From: an uncultured Oscillospiraceae bacterium
GTDB lineage: Bacteria > Bacillota > Clostridia > Oscillospirales > Oscillospiraceae
Direction: 5' to 3'
Assembly: GCA_947627715.1 (NCBI GenBank)
Contig: CANQXK010000009.1
Location: forward strand, 1-64,000
DNA length: 64,000 nt
Shown: one piece after another, positions 37,231 to 44,620 of the stretch
How the letters are laid out: every line of letters starts with the position of its first letter
Numbering within the stretch: position 1 is the first letter of the stretch
Translations under genes and position numbers: made by a program
The notes under the pieces: model-generated
Seen by the model: only the letters and a program-made list of their open reading frames with translations
Told to the model about the DNA's origin: nothing
Database searches by the model: none

Positions 37231-38502
37231 TTAGTTTTTCAGGGCTTCCAGCGCCCGTTTTCCGATGTCGCGGCGCGTAAAGCCGTTTTCAAATTTCACC
37301 GCGTCCGCCACCTTGTACGCCTCCCGGACGGCCTTCTCCAGCGTGTCCTCCACGGCCACGCACCCCAAGACGCGCCCGCCGTGGCTGAGGAGCTTTCCGT
37401 CCCTCCGCTCCGCGCCGGCCACGTAGATGTCCCTGTCGGGACCGAGCTTGGGAAGCTCGATGGGGAAGCCGCTCTCGTACCTCACGGGGTAGCCCCTGGA
37501 GGCGACCACCACGCAGGCGGCGGCCCTGTCCGAGAACTTGACCTCCGTTTCCGCGAGCCGTCCCTCGGTGACGGCCCGCATGACGGTCAAGAGGTCGGAC
37601 TCCAGAAGCGGCAGCACCACCTGGGTCTCCGGGTCGCCGAAGCGGCAGTTGTACTCAATGACCTTGGGGCCGTCCTTTGTTATCATGAGTCCGAAGTAGA
37701 GGCACCCCTTGAAGGTCCGCCCCTCGGCGTTCATCGCCTTGACGGTGGGCAGGAAGATCTCCCTCATGCACCGCTCGGCCACCTCGGGAGTGTAGTAGGG
37801 GTTGGGGGCCACGGTGCCCATGCCGCCGGTGTTGGGGCCGGTGTCCCCGTCCCCGGCGCGCTTGTGGTCCATGCTGGACACCATGGGGACCACCACGTTG
37901 CCATCGGTGAAGCTCAGGACCGAGACCTCCGGCCCCTCCAGATACTCCTCAATGACTACCGTGGAGCCGGAGGCGCCGAATTTGCCGCCCTCCATCATAT
38001 CGCGGACGGCCCCCTTCGCCTCCTCCACCGTCATAGCCACGGTGACGCCCTTGCCCAGGGCCAGGCCGTCGGCCTTGACCACCACGGGCGCGCCCACCCG
38101 GTCGATGTAGGCCAGGGCCTTGTCCATGTGGGTAAAGGTCTCAAACCGGGCGGTGGGGATGCCGTATTTTTTCATGAGGCGCTTGGAAAACGCCTTGCTG
38201 GCCTCGATAACGGCGGCGTTCTTCCGTGGCCCGAAGGCGGGGACGCCGGCCTTTTCCAGCTCGTCCACGCACCCCAGCGCCAGCGGGTCGTCCGGCGCGA
38301 CCACGGCATAGTCCACCCCGTTCTCCACGGCGAAGGCCACGATCTTCTCAATGTCCGTGGCCCCGATGGGGACGCACTGGGCGTCCGCGGCGATACCGCC
38401 GTTGCCGGGCAGGGCGTAGACGGCGTCCACCGCCGGGTTTTTCCTGATGGCCCTGATGATGGCGTGCTCGCGGCCTCCGCCGCCCACCACAAGAATTTTC
38501 AT
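37231..38502 (-). CDS. purD: Phosphoribosylamine-glycine ligase
   Basis: PurD joins glycine to phosphoribosylamine using ATP, the second step of the pathway. The 423 residues form an ATP-grasp enzyme: MKILVVGGGGREHAII, then KADGLALGKGVTVA and NTGGMGTVAPNPYYT, and EYNCRFGDPETQ for metal binding. RBS GGAGG lies before ATG 38502. A 121-base spacer with two hairpins separates it from the preceding AICAR transformylase gene. Confidence 0.97.
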   Translation of the reverse strand: MKILVVGGGGREHAIIRAIRKNPAVDAVYALPGNGGIAADAQCVPIGATDIEKIVAFAVENGVDYAVVAPDDPLALGCVDELEKAGVPAFGPRKNAAVIEASKAFSKRLMKKYGIPTARFETFTHMDKALAYIDRVGAPVVVKADGLALGKGVTVAMTVEEAKGAVRDMMEGGKFGASGSTVVIEEYLEGPEVSVLSFTDGNVVVPMVSSMDHKRAGDGDTGPNTGGMGTVAPNPYYTPEVAERCMREIFLPTVKAMNAEGRTFKGCLYFGLMITKDGPKVIEYNCRFGDPETQVVLPLLESDLLTVMRAVTEGRLAETEVKFSDRAAACVVVASRGYPVRYESGFPIELPKLGPDRDIYVAGAERRDGKLLSHGGRVLGCVAVEDTLEKAVREAYKVADAVKFENGFTRRDIGKRALEALKN

Positions 38503-38529
38503 AAATGCCTCCGATTTTCAAAAATCCCA

Positions 38530-38612
38530 AAATCAGTATTTTTTCCAAGGACATGAGCCTTGGAAAAATCCCTCTTATTCCCCATGGCATCGAAAGCCCG
38601 TAAGGGCTTTCG
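38530..38612 (-). promoter_or_regulatory. Two hairpins between AICAR transformylase and purD
   Basis: CGAAAGCCC/GGGCTTTCG (38591-38612, 4-base loop) and TTTTTCCAAGG/CCTTGGAAAAA (about 38536-38564, 7-base loop) are perfect inverted repeats. Neither is followed by a clean T-run, so they may protect or cut the mRNA rather than end it. Confidence 0.45.
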
Positions 38613-38623
38613 AGCCAGTTTTA

Positions 38624-39808
38624 TCAGTGGTGGAACAGCCTCATGCCGGTGAAGGCCATGACCATGTTATATTTATTGGCAACTTCAATGACGTTGTCGT
38701 CCCGCACGGAGCCGCCAGGCTCGGCGATGTACAAAACGCCGCTCTTGTGCGCCCGCTCCACGTTGTCCCCGAAGGGGAAGAAGGCGTCGGAGCCAAGGCT
38801 GACGCCGGTGATCTTATCAAGATATTCCCGCTGCTCATCAAGCGAGAAATACCGGGGCCGCTCGGTGAAGTACCGCTGCCAGACGCCGTCGGCGGTGACG
38901 TCCTCCTCATTGTGGTTGATGTACCCGTCGATGACGTTGTCCCGGTCGGCTCTCCCCAGGCCCTTGAGGAAGGGCAGCTCCAGGACGCGCTGGGACTGCC
39001 TCAGATGCCAGGTGTCGGCCTTTCCTCCGGCCAGGCGCGTGCAGTGGATACGGCTCTGCTGGCCGGCCCCCACGCCGATGGCCTGTCCATCGGCGGCGAA
39101 GCACACGGAGTTGGACTGGGTGTATTTGAGGGTGATGAGGGAGATCACCAGGTCCCGCCTGGCGCTCTCCGGGAGGTCCTTATTCTTTGTCACCACGTTT
39201 TTCAAAAGCTCGTTGTCGATCTTAAAGTCGTTCCTGCCCTGGGAGAAGGTGACGCCAAAGACGTCCTTGGTCTCCTCGTGCTCCGGCACGTACCCGGCGT
39301 CGATCTTCACCACGTTGTAGCCGCCCTTTTTCTTCTCGGAGAGGATGGCCAGGGCCTCCGGGGTGTAGCCGGGGGCGATGACGCCGTCGGAGACCTCGCG
39401 CTTGATGATCTTCGCGGTGGTCACGTCGCACACGTCGGAGAGGGCGATCCAGTCGCCAAAGCTGCTCATGCGGTCGGTGCCGCGGGCGCGGGCGTAGGCG
39501 CAGGCCAGGGGCGAATCGTCAAGGCCGGGGACGTCCCGCACAAAGCAGGCCCTCTTCAGCTCCTCGCTGAGCGGATTGCCCACGGCGGCCCCGGCGGGAG
39601 AGACGTGCTTGAAGCTGGCCGCCGCCGGAAGTCCTGTCTCGCGCTTCAGCTCCCGCACCAGCTGCCAGGAGTTGAGGGCGTCCAGGAAGTTGATGTACCC
39701 CGGCCGGCCGTTCAGCACCTCGATGGGAAGCTCCGCGCCGGAGCGCATGAAGATCTTCGCCGGCTTCTGGTTGGGGTTGCAGCCGTATTTCAGTTCAAAT
39801 TCAGTCAT
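38624..39808 (-). CDS. AICAR transformylase (stand-alone, PurH C-domain type)
   Basis: This enzyme adds a formyl group from 10-formyl-tetrahydrofolate to AICAR, giving FAICAR. The 394 residues correspond only to the transformylase part of PurH: ELKYGCNPNQKPAKI at the start, AAASFKHVSPAGAAVG, GQQSRIHCTRLAGGKAD and DAFFPFGDNVERA. The IMP cyclohydrolase half of classical PurH is missing and is supplied by the next gene upstream. ATG 39808 follows GAGGTG. Confidence 0.93.
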   Translation of the reverse strand: MTEFELKYGCNPNQKPAKIFMRSGAELPIEVLNGRPGYINFLDALNSWQLVRELKRETGLPAAASFKHVSPAGAAVGNPLSEELKRACFVRDVPGLDDSPLACAYARARGTDRMSSFGDWIALSDVCDVTTAKIIKREVSDGVIAPGYTPEALAILSEKKKGGYNVVKIDAGYVPEHEETKDVFGVTFSQGRNDFKIDNELLKNVVTKNKDLPESARRDLVISLITLKYTQSNSVCFAADGQAIGVGAGQQSRIHCTRLAGGKADTWHLRQSQRVLELPFLKGLGRADRDNVIDGYINHNEEDVTADGVWQRYFTERPRYFSLDEQREYLDKITGVSLGSDAFFPFGDNVERAHKSGVLYIAEPGGSVRDDNVIEVANKYNMVMAFTGMRLFHH

Positions 39809-39816
39809 TTCGCACC

Positions 39817-40521
39817 TCACACGTTCTTATTGATGATGACGCTGTCGGCCTGGCCGCTCTCAAGGTCGATGAAGGAGACGTAGAGCGACACCTTGTTGTC
39901 CTCATTGAGGCTGTCCCACAAAAGCTCCGCCAATTCCCCGGCGCTCCGCGCCTCGATGGACACCCGCTCCGGCTCCCCCTCAAAGCTGGGGATGGGGTCC
40001 CCGTCGCACCTGTAGGTGTGGATGAAGTGGCCCGTCCCGGCCACGGGCCGGTCGTACTCGTAGAAATACCGGCAGCAGCACGCCGGGTCCCCGTCCATGG
40101 ATTTTAAAATGGACAGGTTGTAGCGCCCGTCGGGGGTCACCACGCCGGAGATGCGGGGCGTCCAGTTGGGGCCGTCCGGCTCGAAGGTGCGGGTGTGGAG
40201 GGCGTGGCGGTAGCACCGGCCCTCTCTCATGTAGTCCCGGATGGTGTCCGTCTGGTCGCCGTTGGTGACGATGGTGAAGCCGTTCAAAACGCGCACAGGG
40301 TGGTAGATGATGAGGCTGGGGTCCTCCATTTTGGACTCGTCAAAGGCCCTGGTGCGGATGCCGTCCTCCGTCTGCTCGAATATCCTGTTGCGGCTGTTGA
40401 CGCTGCGGCCCATGATAAAATACGCCGCCACGGCCTTTTTATCGTCCTTCGACCGGCCCAGGACGATCCCCCGGCCGGGGTAGGCGTTCTCTCGCAGGAG
40501 CTTTCCGATGTCGTAGATCAT
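39817..40521 (-). CDS. purO: IMP cyclohydrolase, PurO-like
   Basis: This 234-residue protein matches the PurO/IMP cyclohydrolase family first known from archaea, which closes the ring of FAICAR to IMP. Visible are YPGRGIVLGRSKDDKKAVAAYFIMGRS near the N-terminus, NRIFEQTEDGIRTRAFDES, and DPSLIIYHPVRVL. Its ATG overlaps the purN stop (40518-40521, ATGA) and it lies just before the AICAR transformylase gene, so together they replace bifunctional PurH. The family call is by sequence pattern and context. Confidence 0.88.
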   Translation of the reverse strand: MIYDIGKLLRENAYPGRGIVLGRSKDDKKAVAAYFIMGRSVNSRNRIFEQTEDGIRTRAFDESKMEDPSLIIYHPVRVLNGFTIVTNGDQTDTIRDYMREGRCYRHALHTRTFEPDGPNWTPRISGVVTPDGRYNLSILKSMDGDPACCCRYFYEYDRPVAGTGHFIHTYRCDGDPIPSFEGEPERVSIEARSAGELAELLWDSLNEDNKVSLYVSFIDLESGQADSVIINKNV

Positions 40522-41129
40522 AGTTTCCCCTCCACAATTTCTTTTGAAACCTTCTGGGCGGCCTCCGGGAGGATCACCCACTCGGCCTGCTCCATAACGC
40601 GCTTTTGCAAAATTTCCGGCGTGTCGCCGTCTCGCACCTCCACAGCCTTCTGGGCGATGATCCGCCCGCCGTCGGGGACCTCGTTGACGAAATGCACCGT
40701 GGCCCCGGTGACCTTGACGCCGTAGTTGAGGGCCGCCTCGTGGACGTGGAGGCCGTAAAAGCCCTTGCCGCAGAAGCTGGGGATCAGCGCCGGGTGGACG
40801 TTGATGATGCGGTTGGGCCATTTGGCCGTGAACTCCCCGCTCAGGATGCTCATAAATCCGGCAAGGATGATGAGGTCGATGCCGTGGGCCTCCAGCTCCT
40901 CCTGGAGCTTCGCCTCGAAGCCCGCGCGGCCCCCCAGCTCGCGCCGGATGAGCGTCAGCGTCTCGATCTCCGCCATCCGCGCCCTCTCCAGGGCGTAAGC
41001 GCCGTCCACGTTGGAGATCACCAGGGCGATCTCGCCGTCCCGGAGCGCCCCGCTCTCCTGGGCGTTGATCAGCGCCTGCAGGTTGGTGCCGCCGCCGGAG
41101 ACCAGCACCGCGATCCTCGCTCTCAGCAT
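40518..41129 (-). CDS. purN: Phosphoribosylglycinamide formyltransferase
   Basis: PurN adds a formyl group from 10-formyl-tetrahydrofolate to GAR. Motifs are IAVLVSGGGTNLQALI (PRPP-sugar site), LAGFMSILSGEF and NVHPALIPSFCGKGFYG with the catalytic Asn and His. I choose ATG 41129 (203 residues); it overlaps the end of purM by 7 bases, and a longer reading to 41168 runs inside purM with no site. The stop overlaps purO. Confidence 0.96.
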   Translation of the reverse strand: MLRARIAVLVSGGGTNLQALINAQESGALRDGEIALVISNVDGAYALERARMAEIETLTLIRRELGGRAGFEAKLQEELEAHGIDLIILAGFMSILSGEFTAKWPNRIINVHPALIPSFCGKGFYGLHVHEAALNYGVKVTGATVHFVNEVPDGGRIIAQKAVEVRDGDTPEILQKRVMEQAEWVILPEAAQKVSKEIVEGKL

Positions 41130-42163
41130 AGCTCCATCCTCTTTTCCGATCTCACCACCGTGCCGCACACATAGGCGTCCTCCCCGGCGGCGCGGAGCAC
41201 CTGAAGGGCAAGGTCCGCCTCGCTGGGCGGGACGATGACCGTCATCCCCACGCCCATGTTGTAGACGTTGAACATCTCCCGCTCAGGCACGTTCCCAAGC
41301 CCGGCAAGGAGCTTGAAGATTGGCAGGACGTCCAGGGAGGCCTTGTCGATCCGCGCGCCCAGCCCCTCCGGGAGGGCGCGGGGGATATTCTCATAGAAGC
41401 CGCCGCCGGTGATGTGGGCCACGGAACGGACCTCCACCGCGTCCAGCAGCGCCAGAATGGGCTTGACGTAGATTTTGGTGGGCGTCAGAAGGACCTGGCC
41501 GATGGGGCGGCCTCCCAGCTCCTCAAAGGTGTCGGTGAGGGCGGTGTGGGAGTCGGCCAGAATTTTGCGCACCAGGGAGAAGCCGTTGGAGTGGACGCCG
41601 GAGGATCTGAGAGCGATGATGGCGTCCCCCTCCTCCACCGAGCCGGGCTTCAGGACCCGCTCTCGGTCCACGATCCCCACGGAGAACCCCGCCAGGTCGT
41701 ACTCCTCCTCCGGCATGAGGCCGGGGTGCTCGGCGGTCTCGCCGCCGATGAGGGCGCAGCCGGCGCGGACGCACCCCTCGGCCACGCCGCCCACGATGGC
41801 GGCGATCTTCTCCGGGATGTTGCGCCCGCAGGCGATGTAATCTAAGAAGAAGAGGGGCTTGGCCCCGCAGCAGACGATGTCGTTGACGCACATGGCCACA
41901 CAGTCGATGCCCACGGTGTCGTGGCGGTCCAGCTCAAAGGCGAGCTTCACCTTGGTGCCCACGCCGTCGGTGCCGGAGACAAGGACAGGCTCCTTCATGC
42001 CGGCAAGGTCCGGCACGAACGTGCCGCCGAAGCCGCCGATGTCGTCGTCCGCGCCGGGAATGACGGTGCGCTTGACGTGGGCGCGCATCAGCTCCACGGC
42101 CTTATACCCCGCGGTGATGTCCACCCCGGCGGAGGCGTAAAAATCAGATTTGGATTCCTGCAT
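41123..42163 (-). CDS. purM: Phosphoribosylformylglycinamidine cyclo-ligase
   Basis: PurM closes FGAM to AIR with ATP. The 346 residues show SGTDGVGTKVKLAFE, GVAEGCVRAGCALIGGETAEHPG and HITGGGFYENIPR, all typical. The RBS (GGAGAGG) lies inside the last codons of purF, and the start is 3 bases past the purF stop, indicating coupling. Confidence 0.97.
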   Translation of the reverse strand: MQESKSDFYASAGVDITAGYKAVELMRAHVKRTVIPGADDDIGGFGGTFVPDLAGMKEPVLVSGTDGVGTKVKLAFELDRHDTVGIDCVAMCVNDIVCCGAKPLFFLDYIACGRNIPEKIAAIVGGVAEGCVRAGCALIGGETAEHPGLMPEEEYDLAGFSVGIVDRERVLKPGSVEEGDAIIALRSSGVHSNGFSLVRKILADSHTALTDTFEELGGRPIGQVLLTPTKIYVKPILALLDAVEVRSVAHITGGGFYENIPRALPEGLGARIDKASLDVLPIFKLLAGLGNVPEREMFNVYNMGVGMTVIVPPSEADLALQVLRAAGEDAYVCGTVVRSEKRMELC

Positions 42164-42166
42164 CTC

Positions 42167-43591
42167 TTATTCCTCTCCGTTCCAACAATATGTGCATAAT
42201 TTACATTTATCAATGCCGATGGCGCTCAAGGCGCCGTCCAGGGTCTGATACTCCAGGGAGTCGAATTTCAGCGTCTTGCAGATGTGCTCCCGCATGGCGC
42301 GGCCCCTCGCGGTGGTGCCGTCCACGTACTCCCCGGCGTGCTGGAAGCCCTCGTCCCCCTCCAGGGTCTTGATGGTGCGGCGGGCGATCAGCTCCATTTC
42401 GCTGGTGGAGCGGGAGAAGTTCAGGAACTTGCACCCGTACATGATGGGCGGGCAGGCCGAGCGCATATGAAGCTCGCTGGCCCCGTTGTTGCGCAGGAAG
42501 TCCACGGTCCCGGCCAGCTGCGTGCCACGGACGATGGAGTCGTCCACGAAAAGCAGCTTCTTCCCGTCGATAAGCTCATGGACGGGGACCAGCTTCATCT
42601 TCGCCACCTGATTGCGGATCTCCTGCCGGTAGGGCATGAAGGACCGGGGCCAGGTGGGGGTGTACTTGATGAAGGGCCGGGCGAAGTTGATGCCGCTCTC
42701 GTTGGCGTAGCCGATGGCGTGGGCGGTGCCGGAGTCCGGGACGCCGCAGACGTAGTCCACATCGGGGATCCCGTTGTGCTCCCGGTCGTATTTCGCCATG
42801 AGCCGCCCGTTCCGGCCCCGGCTCACCTCCACGTTCTGGCCCTCGTAGGTGCTGTTGGGGTAGCCGTAGTAGGTCCACAGGAAGGTGCAGATCTTCATTC
42901 TGTCGCCGGGCTTGGCTACGGTCTCGCAGCCGTCGGCGGTGAGGCGGCAGATCTCCCCCGGCCCCAGGTCGCGGACGCGGGCGTAGCCCAGCTTTTCAAA
43001 GGCGAAGGACTCAAAGCTCACGCAGTAGCCGTCCCCGTTGGACCCGATGATAATGGGCAGGCGGCCCATCCTGTCGCGGGCGGCGATGATCTCCCCCCGG
43101 TCGGTGAGGATCAGCAGGGAGACGGTGCCCTCGATCTTCTCCTGGGTGAAGCGGATGCCGTCCTCAAAGGTGCGCTGCTGGTTGATGAGGGCGGCCACAA
43201 GCTCGCACTGGTTGACCTTTCCGCCGCCCATGGCCTCGAAATGGCCGTAGGTGGCGTCCAGGAAGCGGCGCGTCAGCTCCTCCTGATTGCGGATAATGCC
43301 CACCATGCTCACGGCGTACACGCCCAGGTGGGAGCGGATGAGGATGGGCTGGGGGTCGGTGTCGGAGATACAGCCGATACAGCTGGGGCCGTGCAGCTCC
43401 GAGGCGTCCCCCTCGAACTTGGTGCGGAAGGGGGTGTTCTCGATGTTGTGTATCTCCCGCTGGATCCCGTCCTCCGGGTTCCAGGCGGCCATACCGCCCC
43501 GGCGGGTGCCCAGGTGGGAGTGGTAGTCGGTGCCGAAGAACACGTCCCACACCGCGTTTTTCCTGCTTGTTACGCCAAAAAATCCACCCAT
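42167..43591 (-). CDS. purF: Amidophosphoribosyltransferase-like protein lacking the N-terminal Cys
   Basis: PurF normally makes phosphoribosylamine from PRPP and glutamine, using a Cys that becomes residue 1. Here ATG 43591 (after AGGAG) reads MGGFFGVTS: the canonical CGVFG begins with Gly instead of Cys (codon GGT). The rest of the glutaminase domain is kept (SHLGTRRGGMA, IRSHLGVYAVSMVG), as is the PRPP loop FVDDSIVRGTQ. The C-terminus has clustered Cys (CKLCTYCW), perhaps for an iron-sulfur or zinc site. Length is 474 residues. It sits in the normal purF place of the operon. It may use ammonia, or another nucleophile, or a second PurF may exist elsewhere. Confidence 0.9.
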   Translation of the reverse strand: MGGFFGVTSRKNAVWDVFFGTDYHSHLGTRRGGMAAWNPEDGIQREIHNIENTPFRTKFEGDASELHGPSCIGCISDTDPQPILIRSHLGVYAVSMVGIIRNQEELTRRFLDATYGHFEAMGGGKVNQCELVAALINQQRTFEDGIRFTQEKIEGTVSLLILTDRGEIIAARDRMGRLPIIIGSNGDGYCVSFESFAFEKLGYARVRDLGPGEICRLTADGCETVAKPGDRMKICTFLWTYYGYPNSTYEGQNVEVSRGRNGRLMAKYDREHNGIPDVDYVCGVPDSGTAHAIGYANESGINFARPFIKYTPTWPRSFMPYRQEIRNQVAKMKLVPVHELIDGKKLLFVDDSIVRGTQLAGTVDFLRNNGASELHMRSACPPIMYGCKFLNFSRSTSEMELIARRTIKTLEGDEGFQHAGEYVDGTTARGRAMREHICKTLKFDSLEYQTLDGALSAIGIDKCKLCTYCWNGEE

Positions 43592-43654
43592 AAATCGTAC
43601 TCCTGACTTCAATGTTCGGCCCCTCATTATTAAGAGGGAAAATCTTCTGTGAAT

Positions 43655-43676
43655 GCCCTCCCGCGGGAGGGCGGTC
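43655..43676 (-). repeat. GC-rich palindrome between purE and purF
   Basis: GCCCTCCCGCGGGAGGGC (43657-43674) is a perfect 18-base palindrome in the 100-base gap after purE. It has no T-run and could slow or process the transcript. Confidence 0.4.
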
Positions 43677-43691
43677 CCGGCGCGGGCCGGG

Positions 43692-44186
43692 TCAGCCGTT
43701 AAGTTCGGCCTGAAGCTTCGCGTCCGCGTCCAGGACCTTCCGGGCCGCCTGGGCGCGGGAGGCGTCCAGCCGGGCGGCGAGGGCGTCGTCGCTGACGGCC
43801 AAAATCTCCACGGCCAGCAGGGCCGCGTTGCGGGCGGCGTCGATCCCCACGGAGGCCACGGGAACGCCGGGGGGCATCATGACGGTGGAGAGTAGCGCGT
43901 CCATCCCCTCCAAGACGGTGGACTTACAGGGGATGCCGATGACCGGCAGAGTGGAATTGGCCGCCACGGCCCCGGCCAGATGGGCGGCCATCCCGGCGGC
44001 GCAGACGAGAACGCCGAAGCCGCGCTCCCGCGCGCTCAGGGCGAAATCCCGCGCCTCCACGGGGGTGCGGTGGGCGGAAAAAACGTGGGCCTCAAAGGGG
44101 ACATCAAACTCCCTGAGGGCGGCGAACGCCTTTTCAACCACGGGCAGGTCGCTGGCGCTGCCCATGAGAATGCCAACCTTTTTCAT
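43692..44186 (-). CDS. purE: 5-(Carboxyamino)imidazole ribonucleotide mutase
   Basis: PurE moves the carboxylate of N5-CAIR to give CAIR. The 164 residues show [28 protein letters not shown] and [17 protein letters not shown], the usual substrate and catalytic segments. ATG 44186 follows AAGGAGG; the frame extends upstream but without a site. It is the first gene of the operon. No purK is in the window. Confidence 0.96.
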   Translation of the reverse strand: MKKVGILMGSASDLPVVEKAFAALREFDVPFEAHVFSAHRTPVEARDFALSARERGFGVLVCAAGMAAHLAGAVAANSTLPVIGIPCKSTVLEGMDALLSTVMMPPGVPVASVGIDAARNAALLAVEILAVSDDALAARLDASRAQAARKVLDADAKLQAELNG

Positions 44187-44330
44187 GTGTGCCTCCTTCA
44201 AAAGAGGGCGGCGGGGACCGGCCAAACCAAGGCTTGTCCGAAACATAAAACGGCGGCGCTCCCCGCTCATTTTTGACGCTGGAACGTCCGCCGGATCCCG
44301 TCGGTACCTCTTCTTATTTTCGTTCTGACG
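44187..44330 (-). promoter_or_regulatory. Purine operon leader
   Basis: About 145 bases of leader precede purE. I looked for the purine riboswitch core and the ZTP (pfl) core and found neither. Several GC-rich segments (near 44205-44215 and 44250-44262) could pair, so an unidentified control structure is possible. Confidence 0.4.
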
Positions 44331-44335
44331 TGTCT

Positions 44336-44364
44336 ATTATATTTCCTGAAAAAACTATAGTCAA
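44336..44364 (-). promoter_or_regulatory. Purine operon promoter
   Basis: On the minus strand TTGACT (44364-44359) and TATAAT (44341-44336) have a 17-base spacer. Confidence 0.85.
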
Positions 44365-44566
44365 GCCCGAAAACGTCCGGGACGAAAAGCTTGTATCATT
44401 GAATAACGATTTGCGGGAAAAGCCCGGCACATTTCGACAAAATCGCCCCAAGAATCCCATTTTCAGGCGTTTATTCTTGCGAACCGTGTCGAAGGGCGCG
44501 GAAAGCCACGGACAAGACACAGGAAAGGGGCATTTCCATCGGAAAATTCAGTGGCGGGCGGGGACG

Positions 44567-44602
44567 AAAAAACCCGCCCCCGGGCCGAAGCCCGGGGGCG
44601 GG
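44567..44602 (-). terminator. Terminator of the SLH protein gene
   Basis: A 13-base perfect GC stem (44573-44585 with 44590-44602) with a 4-base loop is followed on the minus strand by T6. It lies 18 bases past the stop codon. Confidence 0.93.
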
Positions 44603-44620
44603 AGGTGCGCTTATTAGTGA

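Noticed and set aside
33916-38556. Open frame of 1546 codons on the plus strand across purL and purD
   Set aside because: It is antisense to two certain genes. Its translation is rich in Gly, His, Val, Leu and Ala without domains, as expected from GC-rich codons read on the other strand.
44187-44330. Purine or ZTP riboswitch before purE
   Set aside because: The leader is long enough, but neither conserved core could be found on reading the strand.
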